A stretch of 64,000 bases of DNA from contig VXAA01006529.1 of the NCBI GenBank assembly GCA_013399115.1, positions 314,196 to 378,195 of the forward strand, in the 5' to 3' direction. This DNA is from Anseranas semipalmata (lineage: Eukaryota > Chordata > Aves > Anseriformes > Anseranatidae). The notes under the pieces are model-generated. The model was not told where the DNA came from. It worked only from the letters and a program-made list of their open reading frames with translations, and did no database searches. Positions 26,201 to 64,000 of the stretch are shown piece after piece. Made by a program: the position numbers and the translations under genes. The number at the start of each line of letters is the position of its first letter. Position 1 is the stretch's first letter.

Positions 26201-26908
26201 ATAACACAACAAGGTCTTATCAAATTCTGAGAACAAATCTGTTCCCCTTTAGTATAATACATCCTCAAATTCTCTGACCAAGGAAATCAGTCCACTGATG
26301 GAGCATAGAACTTTTTCCCAAGAAGCAGGCTTTCAGGACACACTACATCCTTGAGTAGAATGCACGGGTATTTTTTTTTTTTCAGCCCTTCTTCCTAGGT
26401 ATGGGATCCATGAAAAGTTATGTCTTACCTTTACAGATTATTTTTGAAGCAATCCGTGGGGTGTCGATGAGAAGTGACATGGCTATTGATGATATTCTGT
26501 TCCAAGCAGGACCCTGTTTAGGTAAGTTTAGACTTACTTTTCTTTTCCTAGGAGACATCTAGCAAGTCACATACTATTTTTTGTACTTGGGTGATACATC
26601 TTCCCTTGAATCCCCACTGAATGGATCTGTATTTAATATTACGCTGATGTGTTAGTGTAGAATTTCTGTTTTTTACTAAGATGTGGGACCATCCTTCAAA
26701 ATTCAGACTAGTTAAAATCTTACAGCACTTTTTACAAGCTGTATGGCAGTTCCATTTAAATCCAACATGGTAATTACATTGTCTTATGTCTTATGTACAA
26801 TAAAAATACAAGAAATTACAGTATTTCTCCCTTTTTTGTATTCTAGAAGTGGAAGAAATTCAATTCTCATCAGGCTATCCTGACAGCTTAAATGAAATTG
26901 AGTATTAA
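2004..26908 (+). CDS. MAMDC2: MAMDC2, MAM domain-containing protein 2 (3' part; 9 exons joined)
   Basis: Coding exons are 2004-2260, 5607-5700, 8308-8454, 9351-9616, 20111-20204, 21864-22016, 25004-25263, 26437-26521 and 26847-26908. Joined, they give one open frame of 471 complete residues after a split first codon, ending in TAA. The product shows repeated MAM-domain hallmarks: GDHTTG before each central exon, C-x-x-FYY in the central exon (FFYH in the last domain), and ALDDIS or AIDDI followed by a cysteine in the closing exon. MAM domains are disulfide-bonded extracellular adhesion modules; MAMDC2 is known as a secreted, matrix-associated proteoglycan. No membrane segment is seen in this part. 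An NQT glycosylation sequon lies at the end of the second MAM domain. Human MAMDC2 is about 686 residues, so the signal peptide, MAM1 and the start of MAM2 lie left of the window. Identity rests on the domain architecture, the acidic C-terminus and the neighbouring SMC5, matching human 9q21 order. Confidence 0.93.
2899..3033. repeat. AT-rich (TA)n-like low-complexity tract
   Basis: About 135 bases of almost pure A/T with many TATATA blocks, inside the MAMDC2 intron 2261-5606. Such tracts are length-variable and prone to cruciform formation. Confidence 0.8.
3836..3990 (-). repeat. CR1-like LINE fragment (5' part, antisense), tentative
   Basis: The stretch with the words AAATCTGCTCTGCTGAAGCC and ACATGGTCACTACAG resembles the reverse complement of the 5' coding part of bird CR1 elements. 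It is diverged and short, and no 3' end is visible. Based on remembered family appearance only. Confidence 0.4.
4250..4635 (+). repeat. Ancient CR1/L3-like LINE 3' fragment
   Basis: Degenerate copy of the 3' coding end. A TAGAACTCAATTCCACAAC word, typical of 'gtggaactcattgccac' elements, is followed by an ACTGGGCAAAATGGGCCTTT word, the usual 'actgggcaaaatggaccttt' end. The order matches + orientation. It lies in the MAMDC2 intron 2261-5606. Confidence 0.65.
5607..5700 (+). CDS. MAMDC2: MAMDC2 exon: MAM2 closing part
   Basis: A 94-nt exon between TTCCAG and GTATGA, entering in phase 0 and leaving in phase 1. It encodes [20 protein letters not shown] and then a conserved cysteine, the canonical C-terminal strand and motif of a MAM domain. 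The residues after that cysteine form an N-Q-T sequon. Confidence 0.93.
5701..8307 (+). other. MAMDC2 intron, MAM2 to MAM3
   Basis: Apart from an AT-rich block near 6556-6605, I see no exon, RNA gene or recognisable transposon here. The region around 7031-7592 has overlapping open frames on both strands without domain resemblance. Confidence 0.6.
8308..8454 (+). CDS. MAMDC2: MAMDC2 exon: linker and MAM3 opening part
   Basis: A 147-nt exon, phase 1 in and out, between CTTTTAG and GTAAAT. It encodes the first two conserved cysteines of a new MAM domain ([11 protein letters not shown]) and ends with AGDHTTGF, the typical end of the first MAM exon. Confidence 0.93.
9351..9616 (+). CDS. MAMDC2: MAMDC2 exon: MAM3 central part
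   Basis: A 266-nt exon between CTTGCAG and GTAAGA, entering in phase 1 and leaving in phase 0. It encodes (G)[19 protein letters not shown], then the [10 protein letters not shown] cysteine/aromatic motif and a [11 protein letters not shown] strand. It matches the MAM2 and MAM4 central exons in size, phase and layout. Confidence 0.93.
13659..13710. repeat. (AC)n/(AT)n microsatellite
   Basis: An ACACAC run grades into ATATAT and then a second TATATA run. Confidence 0.8.
13811..13874. repeat. Short tandem repeat plus poly-T
   Basis: The unit AAAAGTGTTTTTATACCC recurs about three times with small changes and ends in a run of more than 20 T. Confidence 0.75.
14168..14204. repeat. (GT)n microsatellite
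   Basis: A TG dinucleotide run interrupted by GTTT units. Confidence 0.85.
14690..14900 (+). repeat. Ancient CR1/L3-like LINE 3' fragment
   Basis: AACAAACAAAAGGAAGGACT followed by CCTTGCCACGGG and TGTGGAGGCCAATAGT matches the order of words near the 3' end of old reptile/bird CR1 copies (aaaggaagtacttttt, ttgccaca, gtggaggccaagagt). Strongly degenerate. Confidence 0.6.
16130..16199. repeat. Hairpin and tandem AGATTCTCTTA array
   Basis: The 13-base arms ATCTATTATTTCT (16130-16142) and AGAAATAATAGAT (16151-16163) are perfectly complementary across an 8-base loop. The right arm runs into three copies of an ATAGATTCTCTT unit. Confidence 0.8.
19723..19811. repeat. (AAC)n/(AAAC)n microsatellite
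   Basis: About 89 bases contain only A and C in CAA and CAAA units. A GTTGTTTGTTGTTG word just upstream (from 19704) is complementary to it. Confidence 0.9.
20111..20204 (+). CDS. MAMDC2: MAMDC2 exon: MAM3 closing part
   Basis: A 94-nt exon after TTGCAG and before GTAAGA, phase 0 to 1, lying 10.5 kb beyond the previous exon. It encodes [20 protein letters not shown] and then [14 protein letters not shown] plus the final cysteine is the MAM end motif. Two extra cysteines, in SWC and WDCG, are absent from the equivalent MAM2 and MAM4 exons and could form an additional disulfide. Confidence 0.92.
20205..21863 (+). other. MAMDC2 intron, MAM3 to MAM4
   Basis: No exon or known repeat recognised. 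A 166-codon antisense open frame at 20411-20911 has no domain resemblance and is probably chance. Confidence 0.55.
21864..22016 (+). CDS. MAMDC2: MAMDC2 exon: linker and MAM4 opening part
   Basis: A 153-nt exon, phase 1 in and out, between ATTATAG and GTGAGT. It encodes [18 protein letters not shown], with the first two MAM cysteines, then a strongly basic stretch ([14 protein letters not shown]) and GDHTTGVG. The basic stretch could be a surface heparin- or glycosaminoglycan-contacting patch; this is inference only. Confidence 0.92.
   Translation: MYCHPLLESVLLKKMSVYLPRRREVVGVGTGEGVQLPPLTPDQKETTLLG
22161..22669 (-). mobile_element. CR1 LINE, 3' fragment (antisense)
   Basis: On the minus strand this reads as the C-terminal part of CR1 ORF2: words such as [35 protein letters not shown] and [13 protein letters not shown] within 22254-22601. 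The left edge carries the CR1 3' terminal short repeat, here as AGAATCACTGAATCACAGAA, next to GGTTGGAAGGGACCTCCAGA. It is truncated at its 5' side, as is usual for CR1. It is fairly intact and therefore younger than the other fragments in this gene. Confidence 0.93.
23087..23135. repeat. Near-palindrome centred on GGAATATTCC
   Basis: A 49-base stretch reads almost the same on both strands, with two mismatches and one indel between the arms. The word ATTTCTAAATGGAA also occurs twice as a direct repeat. Confidence 0.75.
23457..23491. repeat. (TTTG)n microsatellite
   Basis: A poly-T run followed by about six GTTT units. Confidence 0.85.
25004..25263 (+). CDS. MAMDC2: MAMDC2 exon: MAM4 central part
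   Basis: A 260-nt exon between TTTTTAAG and GTAAGA, phase 1 to 0. It encodes (G)[18 protein letters not shown], the [11 protein letters not shown] motif and a closing strand ending RTYQ. The layout matches the MAM2 and MAM3 central exons. Confidence 0.93.
25410..25593 (-). mobile_element. CR1 LINE, short 3' fragment (antisense, older)
   Basis: Starts with TAGAATAGAATAG, a CR1 3' terminal repeat, followed by TTATTTGGAAAGAACCTTCA and CAATCACCCAGTGCAACTG. These are the antisense 3' end words of older bird CR1 families. About 180 bases long, more diverged than the copy at 22161, and 150 bases after the MAM4 central exon. Confidence 0.85.
26437..26521 (+). CDS. MAMDC2: MAMDC2 exon: MAM4 closing part
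   Basis: An 85-nt exon after TTTACAG and before GTAAGT, phase 0 to 1. It encodes [20 protein letters not shown] and then a proline-cysteine, the MAM end motif. Confidence 0.92.
26847..26908 (+). CDS. MAMDC2: MAMDC2 terminal coding exon
   Basis: After acceptor TTCTAG, the last 62 coding nucleotides encode a short acidic tail ([20 protein letters not shown]) and the TAA stop at 26906-26908. No domain, membrane segment or GPI signal follows, which fits a secreted protein. Confidence 0.92.
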
Positions 26909-27365
26909 ATACAGTCTGCTGAAAGGAATGGAGTGTGTAGAAGGTTTTTATGTGAGAAACTGCACAAACTCCTTATTTTTAAACGTGTTTTAAGTAAATA
27001 CTGGACTGGTTTGGATATGCACCGATGTGTAGGAAGACCTCAGAGCACTCATGTTCCTCGCCTTTGCAATGAAATTATTGACTCAGGGCTTCTTAGACTG
27101 TTTTTTTTTTTTTTTATTATTATTTTTCTCTTTTGCATGAGGTATCAATTATTATATAAAGGCTTCCCATTTTGCACAGATCGTTCAACACAGTATTTTA
27201 GTGCTTTGTTTTTGTGTAAATCTTTCTGGTATTTAGGTAAAAAGAGGAAAGTAAAGGTGCACAATTAAAATCCAGTATTGTGTTACCTTAAATCTGCATT
27301 CAGTGAATGTTTTGTGTTGGGTACAGAACGGATTTTTGTTAAGGAAATTATAAATATTTTGAAAT

Positions 27366-27371
27366 AATAAA
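27366..27371 (+). terminator. AATAAA polyadenylation signal, proximal
   Basis: Canonical hexamer about 460 bases after the MAMDC2 stop codon. It could give a shorter transcript form. Confidence 0.45.
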
Positions 27372-27807
27372 GAAAATAGTATTAGATACTACTAATATCC
27401 TACAGGTTAAGTGCAATTATTCACGAGACAATTCTCTCTGGGAAACTCTAACACTTTGCAGGCAATTTTTTGTGTTTTTGTATTCTTCTACTATAACAAT
27501 CTATTTGTCATCCTTACCGATAATAAGCTCACTTTTCGTATTCCAGTATAATTCAGTGTAACCTACTGACATTTTGAACTATATGAAATGAAACTCTTTG
27601 AAACCGTATGTTTTTTGGCATACAAATCTTGTTTTCTAAATACATCAGGTTGTATGCTCACAGAGAATGTACTTATACTTTACCTAGCCACAAATGCCTT
27701 GCAATCATATTAATAAGATACTGAATTCACACAACTTGTTAATTGTTAAGATTTTTTATGTGTTTGTGTTTAAGGTTTTGTTATTATTGAAATTATTAAA
27801 ATTTCCT

Positions 27808-27813
27808 AATAAA
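27808..27813 (+). terminator. AATAAA polyadenylation signal, distal
   Basis: Canonical hexamer about 900 bases after the MAMDC2 stop, with T/G-rich sequence just downstream. It is the last good signal before the intergenic stretch. Confidence 0.5.
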
Positions 27814-27835
27814 ATATAACTTTGAAAATTGTCTG

Positions 27836-30800
27836 CTTCAGACTTTAGTTATTGGTATAATGAAAAACTGAACCTAATATAACAGCCTGCATTCGTTGTT
27901 TTGAATATGGAGAAAATGAAATGCATGGGATCACATCATGTAAGACAGCTGACAGAAAGCAGTCTGATCTGCTACAGGAAGTACCAGTACTGACCCATAC
28001 AAGTGATTCTTACAGCCACCACATTCAAGCTGTTTCTGCAAGATGTGAGCCCTGAAAAACGGCAACAGCCTTCGCTCCTTTCAGAACAAAGGAAGCAGCA
28101 TTTCCAATGGGCTCTAAGAATCAACAGCACCTGGGACATGCTAGATGAGGTTTCGCATTGTTCTATGAATGCTTTAGATTGCCTCCACCCAAAACCTGTT
28201 ACACTCAGCTGTACAGAGCACTTTTAGAAAAAACTGAACATCTAGCCCTTTGCATCACTATTAGGTTTTCATTTTGGCGACACAAACAATTAAAGAGCTT
28301 GTTCAATTAAATACATTTAGTAATAACATATACATTTAATTACTTTAAATTTTTAAACTTTAAATTACTTTTTTAATTATACATTTAATCAACCAAAACC
28401 AATGGACTACTTTCATAAGAGCTAATACAGTTTTACAGTTGTACTATAAAGCCTATGTTTTGGTATCAACATTCAGATCAAATTATTTAAACGGAAAACG
28501 AGTGAAAATGAAGTGGTTAAAATCACCATGCTTGGTGGTTCTCCATACTTCTGATGGGACTTTTCTATAAAAGAAATGAAGCACAAGGTATAACTATTGT
28601 ATTCCTATCTCTAACATCTTTATGCAGCTCCTCTTCATTCCACCAAAGTAATCAGATTCAGACTGATATGAATGAGAACATAAGCAAATTACTCTATTCC
28701 GCTCACAGTAGATGTCTAGGAACCTCACTGGTACGATGATTTTGTTGGTATCACTTTTGTTGGTAGGCTCTTTAGTGTCTACTGAGTATCAGTCCATAGA
28801 ATAGGAAATTCTCAGACTAGAACCTTGAAAGAAGGGTTGTAAAACATCTGAAAAACGGGGAAGATGCACTAAGATTTCTCTACTGGCAAACTTTAATTTT
28901 ATGGTGATGTAAAAAACATTTCATCAGCTCTGCTCAATTAGGAAGCTCCCTGAGCACCTAATTTCTGTCCTGGATCCATTTTTGTGTACTATTTGTTCCC
29001 CTCTCACTGTGGCAGCAGCTGTACAGGGATCACAGCATGGCAAAGAGCAGTTCTGAGTCTGTTCCGCACTAGGCCTATTCACTGTTTGAAAATTTCTTCA
29101 AAAGCGATACAAATACTTGCTTTGAGCCCAGTTGAGGCAAAGTCCATAGAACGGCTATGAAAAGAAAGCCTTTAAAAGCAGTTGTAACACCTCAGACACT
29201 AAAAGGCTTGTATTTGATTGCTCTAAATGTAGCTTTGTGCTGCAGTGGAACTGAACTTGTCCTAATAGCAGAGGATAAGGCCTTTTAGTGCCCTCTTGTT
29301 TCGTACTCTTCTTATTCTTTAAATATATTCCATTAGTTGATATTTTGTCATTATCCTTATTACCTTCTAAAAAGAGCATGAAATTCTCATCTCAGTTGCA
29401 CCAATGGAAATCCAGAATAACAACATAAAATATCACTGTTATTCTGGATTTATGCCAATGTAAATGAAACCGTATTCTGGCCGAATATTGTGTCACATCA
29501 GCATAAACATAAGGTAAATTCAAGTTTACAGTTATGAACATTGACTAAAACGGCTCAAGATGAGCACTAAAAGACCTGGCATTTTATCAACTTGGATCTG
29601 AACACAACTCAAAAGTGTGACCACCAGCACTCAAGAGACCCACTGCTTCAAAAGGACTACCATATAAGGTAAAATGCTTAAAAAGAAAAAGCACACTTTT
29701 TCCTGAAACATGGCACACTGAGTCAGAAGGTTCTACCCCTCACACTTTGAAACAGTCTCATCCTCCCTCAAACAAACACTAGATGTCAGATGTAAAATTC
29801 ATTCAATCTTAACATTTCCTTTGGGGAAAAAAAAAAGCATCAGTTTGTGATTTCAGGTTTCTTAGTTGCTTAGGAATGAATGAAGAAACCTTCAATATTC
29901 CTTTATGCTGCTTTGGTCTTTATTCAACTCCTTGCAGTTTTCTCCCCATCCTTCCTCTGTCCTTTTCCTGTCCACCTCCTGCACCACTCCCACCCACCCA
30001 ATGCCCTTTCTTTTTCCAGCCTGCACAGGGTCTTTGTGAGCACCATCAGCATTTTGGTCTCTTGCCTAGCCAACTGCATATACTGTTCACTGCTGAGTAC
30101 TGTGTTCCAGCTCACTGCTCTTACAACCTGCACTGGCTTTTAAATCTTCCCTCTCTTCTTTCAAGAAGTGAAAGCACTGTCTACTCACTGGCCCAAGCAC
30201 TGTCTACCTTGTGGCCTTCACGGTCTCTTTTTTTCCAGCTCTTACTAGCATCCACTCACCAGACCCTTGAAAATGCTCCATGACAAACTCTGGGAAAAGC
30301 AGATCTCTTCAGCAGTCTCTGGCAGGACTATGTTGAAATGGTTCCTTATTCAAATGCCTCCTTCTCTTTCAGCCGTAACTCGTAGTTCGTGGGTCCAACT
30401 CTACACGTTTAGACTGCAAGCTTGAGACATAACCGATTTAAGAGACATTTTTTATTATGCAAAACATTACCAGGAATTAATAAATCAACTAATAATCTAA
30501 TTATGAAATATACCAGTAACAAATTTACAATTCTATCTTTTTGCACTCTACTACAGAGAATTACAAAGCTATTATCACAAATCTTATGAATGGTACAAAA
30601 AATACTTTCAATTTTGTTATCCTTCCCCCTCTACATCGCATATTACTAGCGTGCACTGCTGTCCTTTGTTCTTGTACACCAGTTTTTCTGCATGTGAACC
30701 TGAAGGAGAGTCCCGTGGGTTGCTGAGTGGCTACCCCGTGTGCTGGGATATGCAGGTCAGCTTCACCACTACCTGTGGGCATCCGCCCTCGTATCGCTGG

Positions 30801-31180
30801 GGCAGAAGTCCCCTCCATTCTTTAGCTGGTCTCAGTTCACACCCCCTTCTCCTCCTCAACGTTTTCCCCTGTATCTGGAACAACTTTTTCACTGCCTTTG
30901 TAGATTCTTTTCTCCACCTAAACTCTCTCAAAAAAGCAAACTGCCTTAAATTACTTTTTTCCTTATTGGTCCCAATTCTGCTACATCCACACTCAAATAG
31001 TGCATGTTGGTATCTTAACGGAGGCAGTCTCAGCATCTGTAGGGTGTTACAGGTGTGGTAACTTGGGTTTATAGGTGGCCTGGCAAGCGCCTGCACCCCA
31101 GTCCTCCCCCAGCAGCATCTGGCTCATGCCGGTGGCCTTGCTCTCCTTGTAAGCCCTCCAGGACAAGCCCCTCCAGGGAC
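27836..31180. other. Intergenic stretch between MAMDC2 and SMC5
   Basis: No coding exon, tRNA or other RNA gene was recognised. The AT-rich left part holds a palindromic MITE-like repeat at 29378-29485. From about 29900 the sequence becomes C/T-rich, with overlapping open frames on both strands that lack domain resemblance and codon structure. Confidence 0.6.
29378..29485. repeat. Palindromic MITE-like ancient repeat
   Basis: A perfect 15-base inverted repeat (29408-29422 and 29437-29451, AAATCCAGAATAACA and its complement) has a 14-base loop. The similarity extends imperfectly outward on both sides, ending near TTCTCATCTCAGTTGCACCA on the left and GTATTCTGGCC on the right. The layout resembles the old hairpin-type non-autonomous elements common in turtle, crocodile and bird genomes. 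I cannot name the family with certainty. Confidence 0.6.
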
Positions 31181-32430
31181 GTGCAGCCCCTTTGCCCAGC
31201 TCCACGTGAGCACCGGCAGACAGTTTCACCTCCGGGCTCCAGCAGCGTCACCCCGGCCGCGGGCTGCAGCAGGCACCCGGCTCCGAGCGGGGAGGCGACG
31301 CGCAGCGCAGGGGCGGCGCGGGGCCCGCAGTCGCACCGGCGGTGACCCTGCGGTCCGGGTGCCACGGTGTCGCTGGCGGGCGCTCCGCTGGCACCCATCC
31401 TTCTCCAGGCTTCCTCATCTCTCACGGAACGCACGCNNNNNNNNNNNNNNNNNNNNNNNNNNNNNNNNNNNNNNNNNNNNNNNNNNNNNNNNNNNNNNNN
31501 NNNNNNNNNNNNNNNNNNNNNNNNNNNNNNNNNNNNNNNNNNNNNNNNNNNNNNNNNNNNNNNNNNNNNNNNNNNNNNNNNNNNNNNNNNNNNNNNNNNN
31601 NNNNNNNNNNNNNNNNNNNNNNNNNNNNNNNNNNNNNNNNNNNNNNNNNNNNNNNNNNNNNNNNNNNNNNNNNNNNNNNNNNNNNNNNNNNNNNNNNNNN
31701 NNNNNNNNNNNNNNNNNNNNNNNNNNNNNNNNNNNNNNNNNNNNNNNNNNNNNNNNNNNNNNNNNNNNNNNNNNNNNNNNNNNNNNNNNNNNNNNNNNNN
31801 NNNNNNNNNNNNNNNNNNNNNNNNNNNNNNNNNNNNNNNNNNNNNNNNNNNNNNNNNNNNNNNNNNNNNNNNNNNNNNNNNNNNNNNNNNNNNNNNNNNN
31901 NNNNNNNNNNNNNNNNNNNNNNNNNNNNNNNNNNNNNNNNNNNNNNNNNNNNNNNNNNNNNNNNNNNNNNNNNNNNNNNNNNNNNNNNNNNNNNNNNNNN
32001 NNNNNNNNNNNNNNNNNNNNNNNNNNNNNNNNNNNNNNNNNNNNNNNNNNNNNNNNNNNNNNNNNNNNNNNNNNNNNNNNNNNNNNNNNNNNNNNNNNNN
32101 NNNNNNNNNNNNNNNNNNNNNNNNNNNNNNNNNNNNNNNNNNNNNNNNNNNNNNNNNNNNNNNNNNNNNNNNNNNNNNNNNNNNNNNNNNNNNNNNNNNN
32201 NNNNNNNNNNNNNNNNNNNNNNNNNNNNNNNNNNNNNNNNNNNNNNNNNNNNNNNNNNNNNNNNNNNNNNNNNNNNNNNNNNNNNNNNNNNNNNNNNNNN
32301 NNNGGCGGGCTGGGAGCCGGCGCTCAGGCGGGAGGGCCGCGCCGCCGCCAGGCTCGCTGCGCGCCGCGCCGCGCCGGGGCTGGGGAGGGAGCTGCGCGGA
32401 ACGTCCCTCCCCGGGAGGCGGTGCCGTGCT
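31181..32430. promoter_or_regulatory. CpG-rich region, probable SMC5 promoter (mostly in gap)
   Basis: Sequence on both sides of the gap (about 31181-31436 and 32304-32430) is GC-rich with many CG dinucleotides, unlike the AT-rich surroundings. It lies upstream of the first visible SMC5 exon on the same strand. CpG islands of this kind usually mark housekeeping promoters. No TATA box or transcription start can be assigned. Confidence 0.7.
31437..32303. other. Assembly gap (867 N)
   Basis: An unbroken run of N inside the CpG-rich region. Long open frames spanning it are artefacts of unknown bases. SMC5 coding exon 1, with the start codon, is missing from both flanks and is probably inside the gap. 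Confidence 0.98.

Positions 32431-64000
<31,570 letters not shown>

Larger units (their letters stand above)
26909..27835 (+). other. MAMDC2: MAMDC2 3' UTR (end estimated)
   Basis: AT-rich non-coding sequence follows the stop codon and includes a run of 15 T near 27102. Two AATAAA signals are seen at 27366-27371 and 27808-27813. The second is followed by a T/G-rich stretch, so a cleavage site near 27830 is likely. The end is inferred. Confidence 0.6.

Noticed and set aside
29876..31096. Overlapping open frames of 120-136 codons on both strands in the intergenic stretch
   Set aside because: Both strands are open in the same places, as happens in C/T-rich DNA. No protein resemblance or splice structure.

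Overview
This is a vertebrate nuclear window. The genes are split into short exons with GT...AG introns, there is a CpG-rich promoter region, and the interspersed repeats are CR1 LINEs and avian-type solo LTRs. CR1 is the dominant LINE, and there are no Alu/B1-type SINEs or recognisable L1. That points to a bird; the species cannot be named from the sequence.

Left part (about 2.0-27.8 kb, + strand): the 3' two thirds of MAMDC2, an extracellular protein built of MAM domains. Nine coding exons give 471 complete residues plus a split first codon. They run from the middle of the second MAM domain (counting four as in other vertebrates) through MAM3, MAM4 and a short acidic C-terminus with a TAA stop. 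All exon phases join without a break. A 3' UTR with two AATAAA signals follows. The introns hold CR1 fragments and simple repeats; one intron is about 10.5 kb.

Middle (about 27.8-33.4 kb): a roughly 3.6 kb intergenic stretch containing a palindromic MITE-like repeat. A GC/CpG-rich region follows, cut by an 867-base assembly gap (31437-32303). The gap probably hides the SMC5 promoter and first coding exon.

Right part (33.4-61.8 kb, + strand, continuing past the window): SMC5, the ATPase/coiled-coil subunit of the SMC5/6 genome-maintenance complex. Sixteen consecutive internal exons (737 codons, all phases compatible) run from the Walker A exon through the first coiled coil, the hinge and part of the second coiled coil. 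The C-terminal Walker B/signature region lies beyond the window. One intron uses a GC-AG splice pair. Two antisense solo LTRs with perfect 5-bp target-site duplications, two adjacent CR1 copies and a scrambled transposon cluster with an assembly-type duplication sit in the introns.

The two genes are not functionally linked. MAMDC2-SMC5 in tandem is the conserved amniote gene order (human 9q21), which in birds corresponds to the Z chromosome. I found no novel biological system. The points worth a second look are the GC-AG intron, the dated LTR insertions, the palindromic repeat, the intron 15 transposon cluster and the assembly defects.
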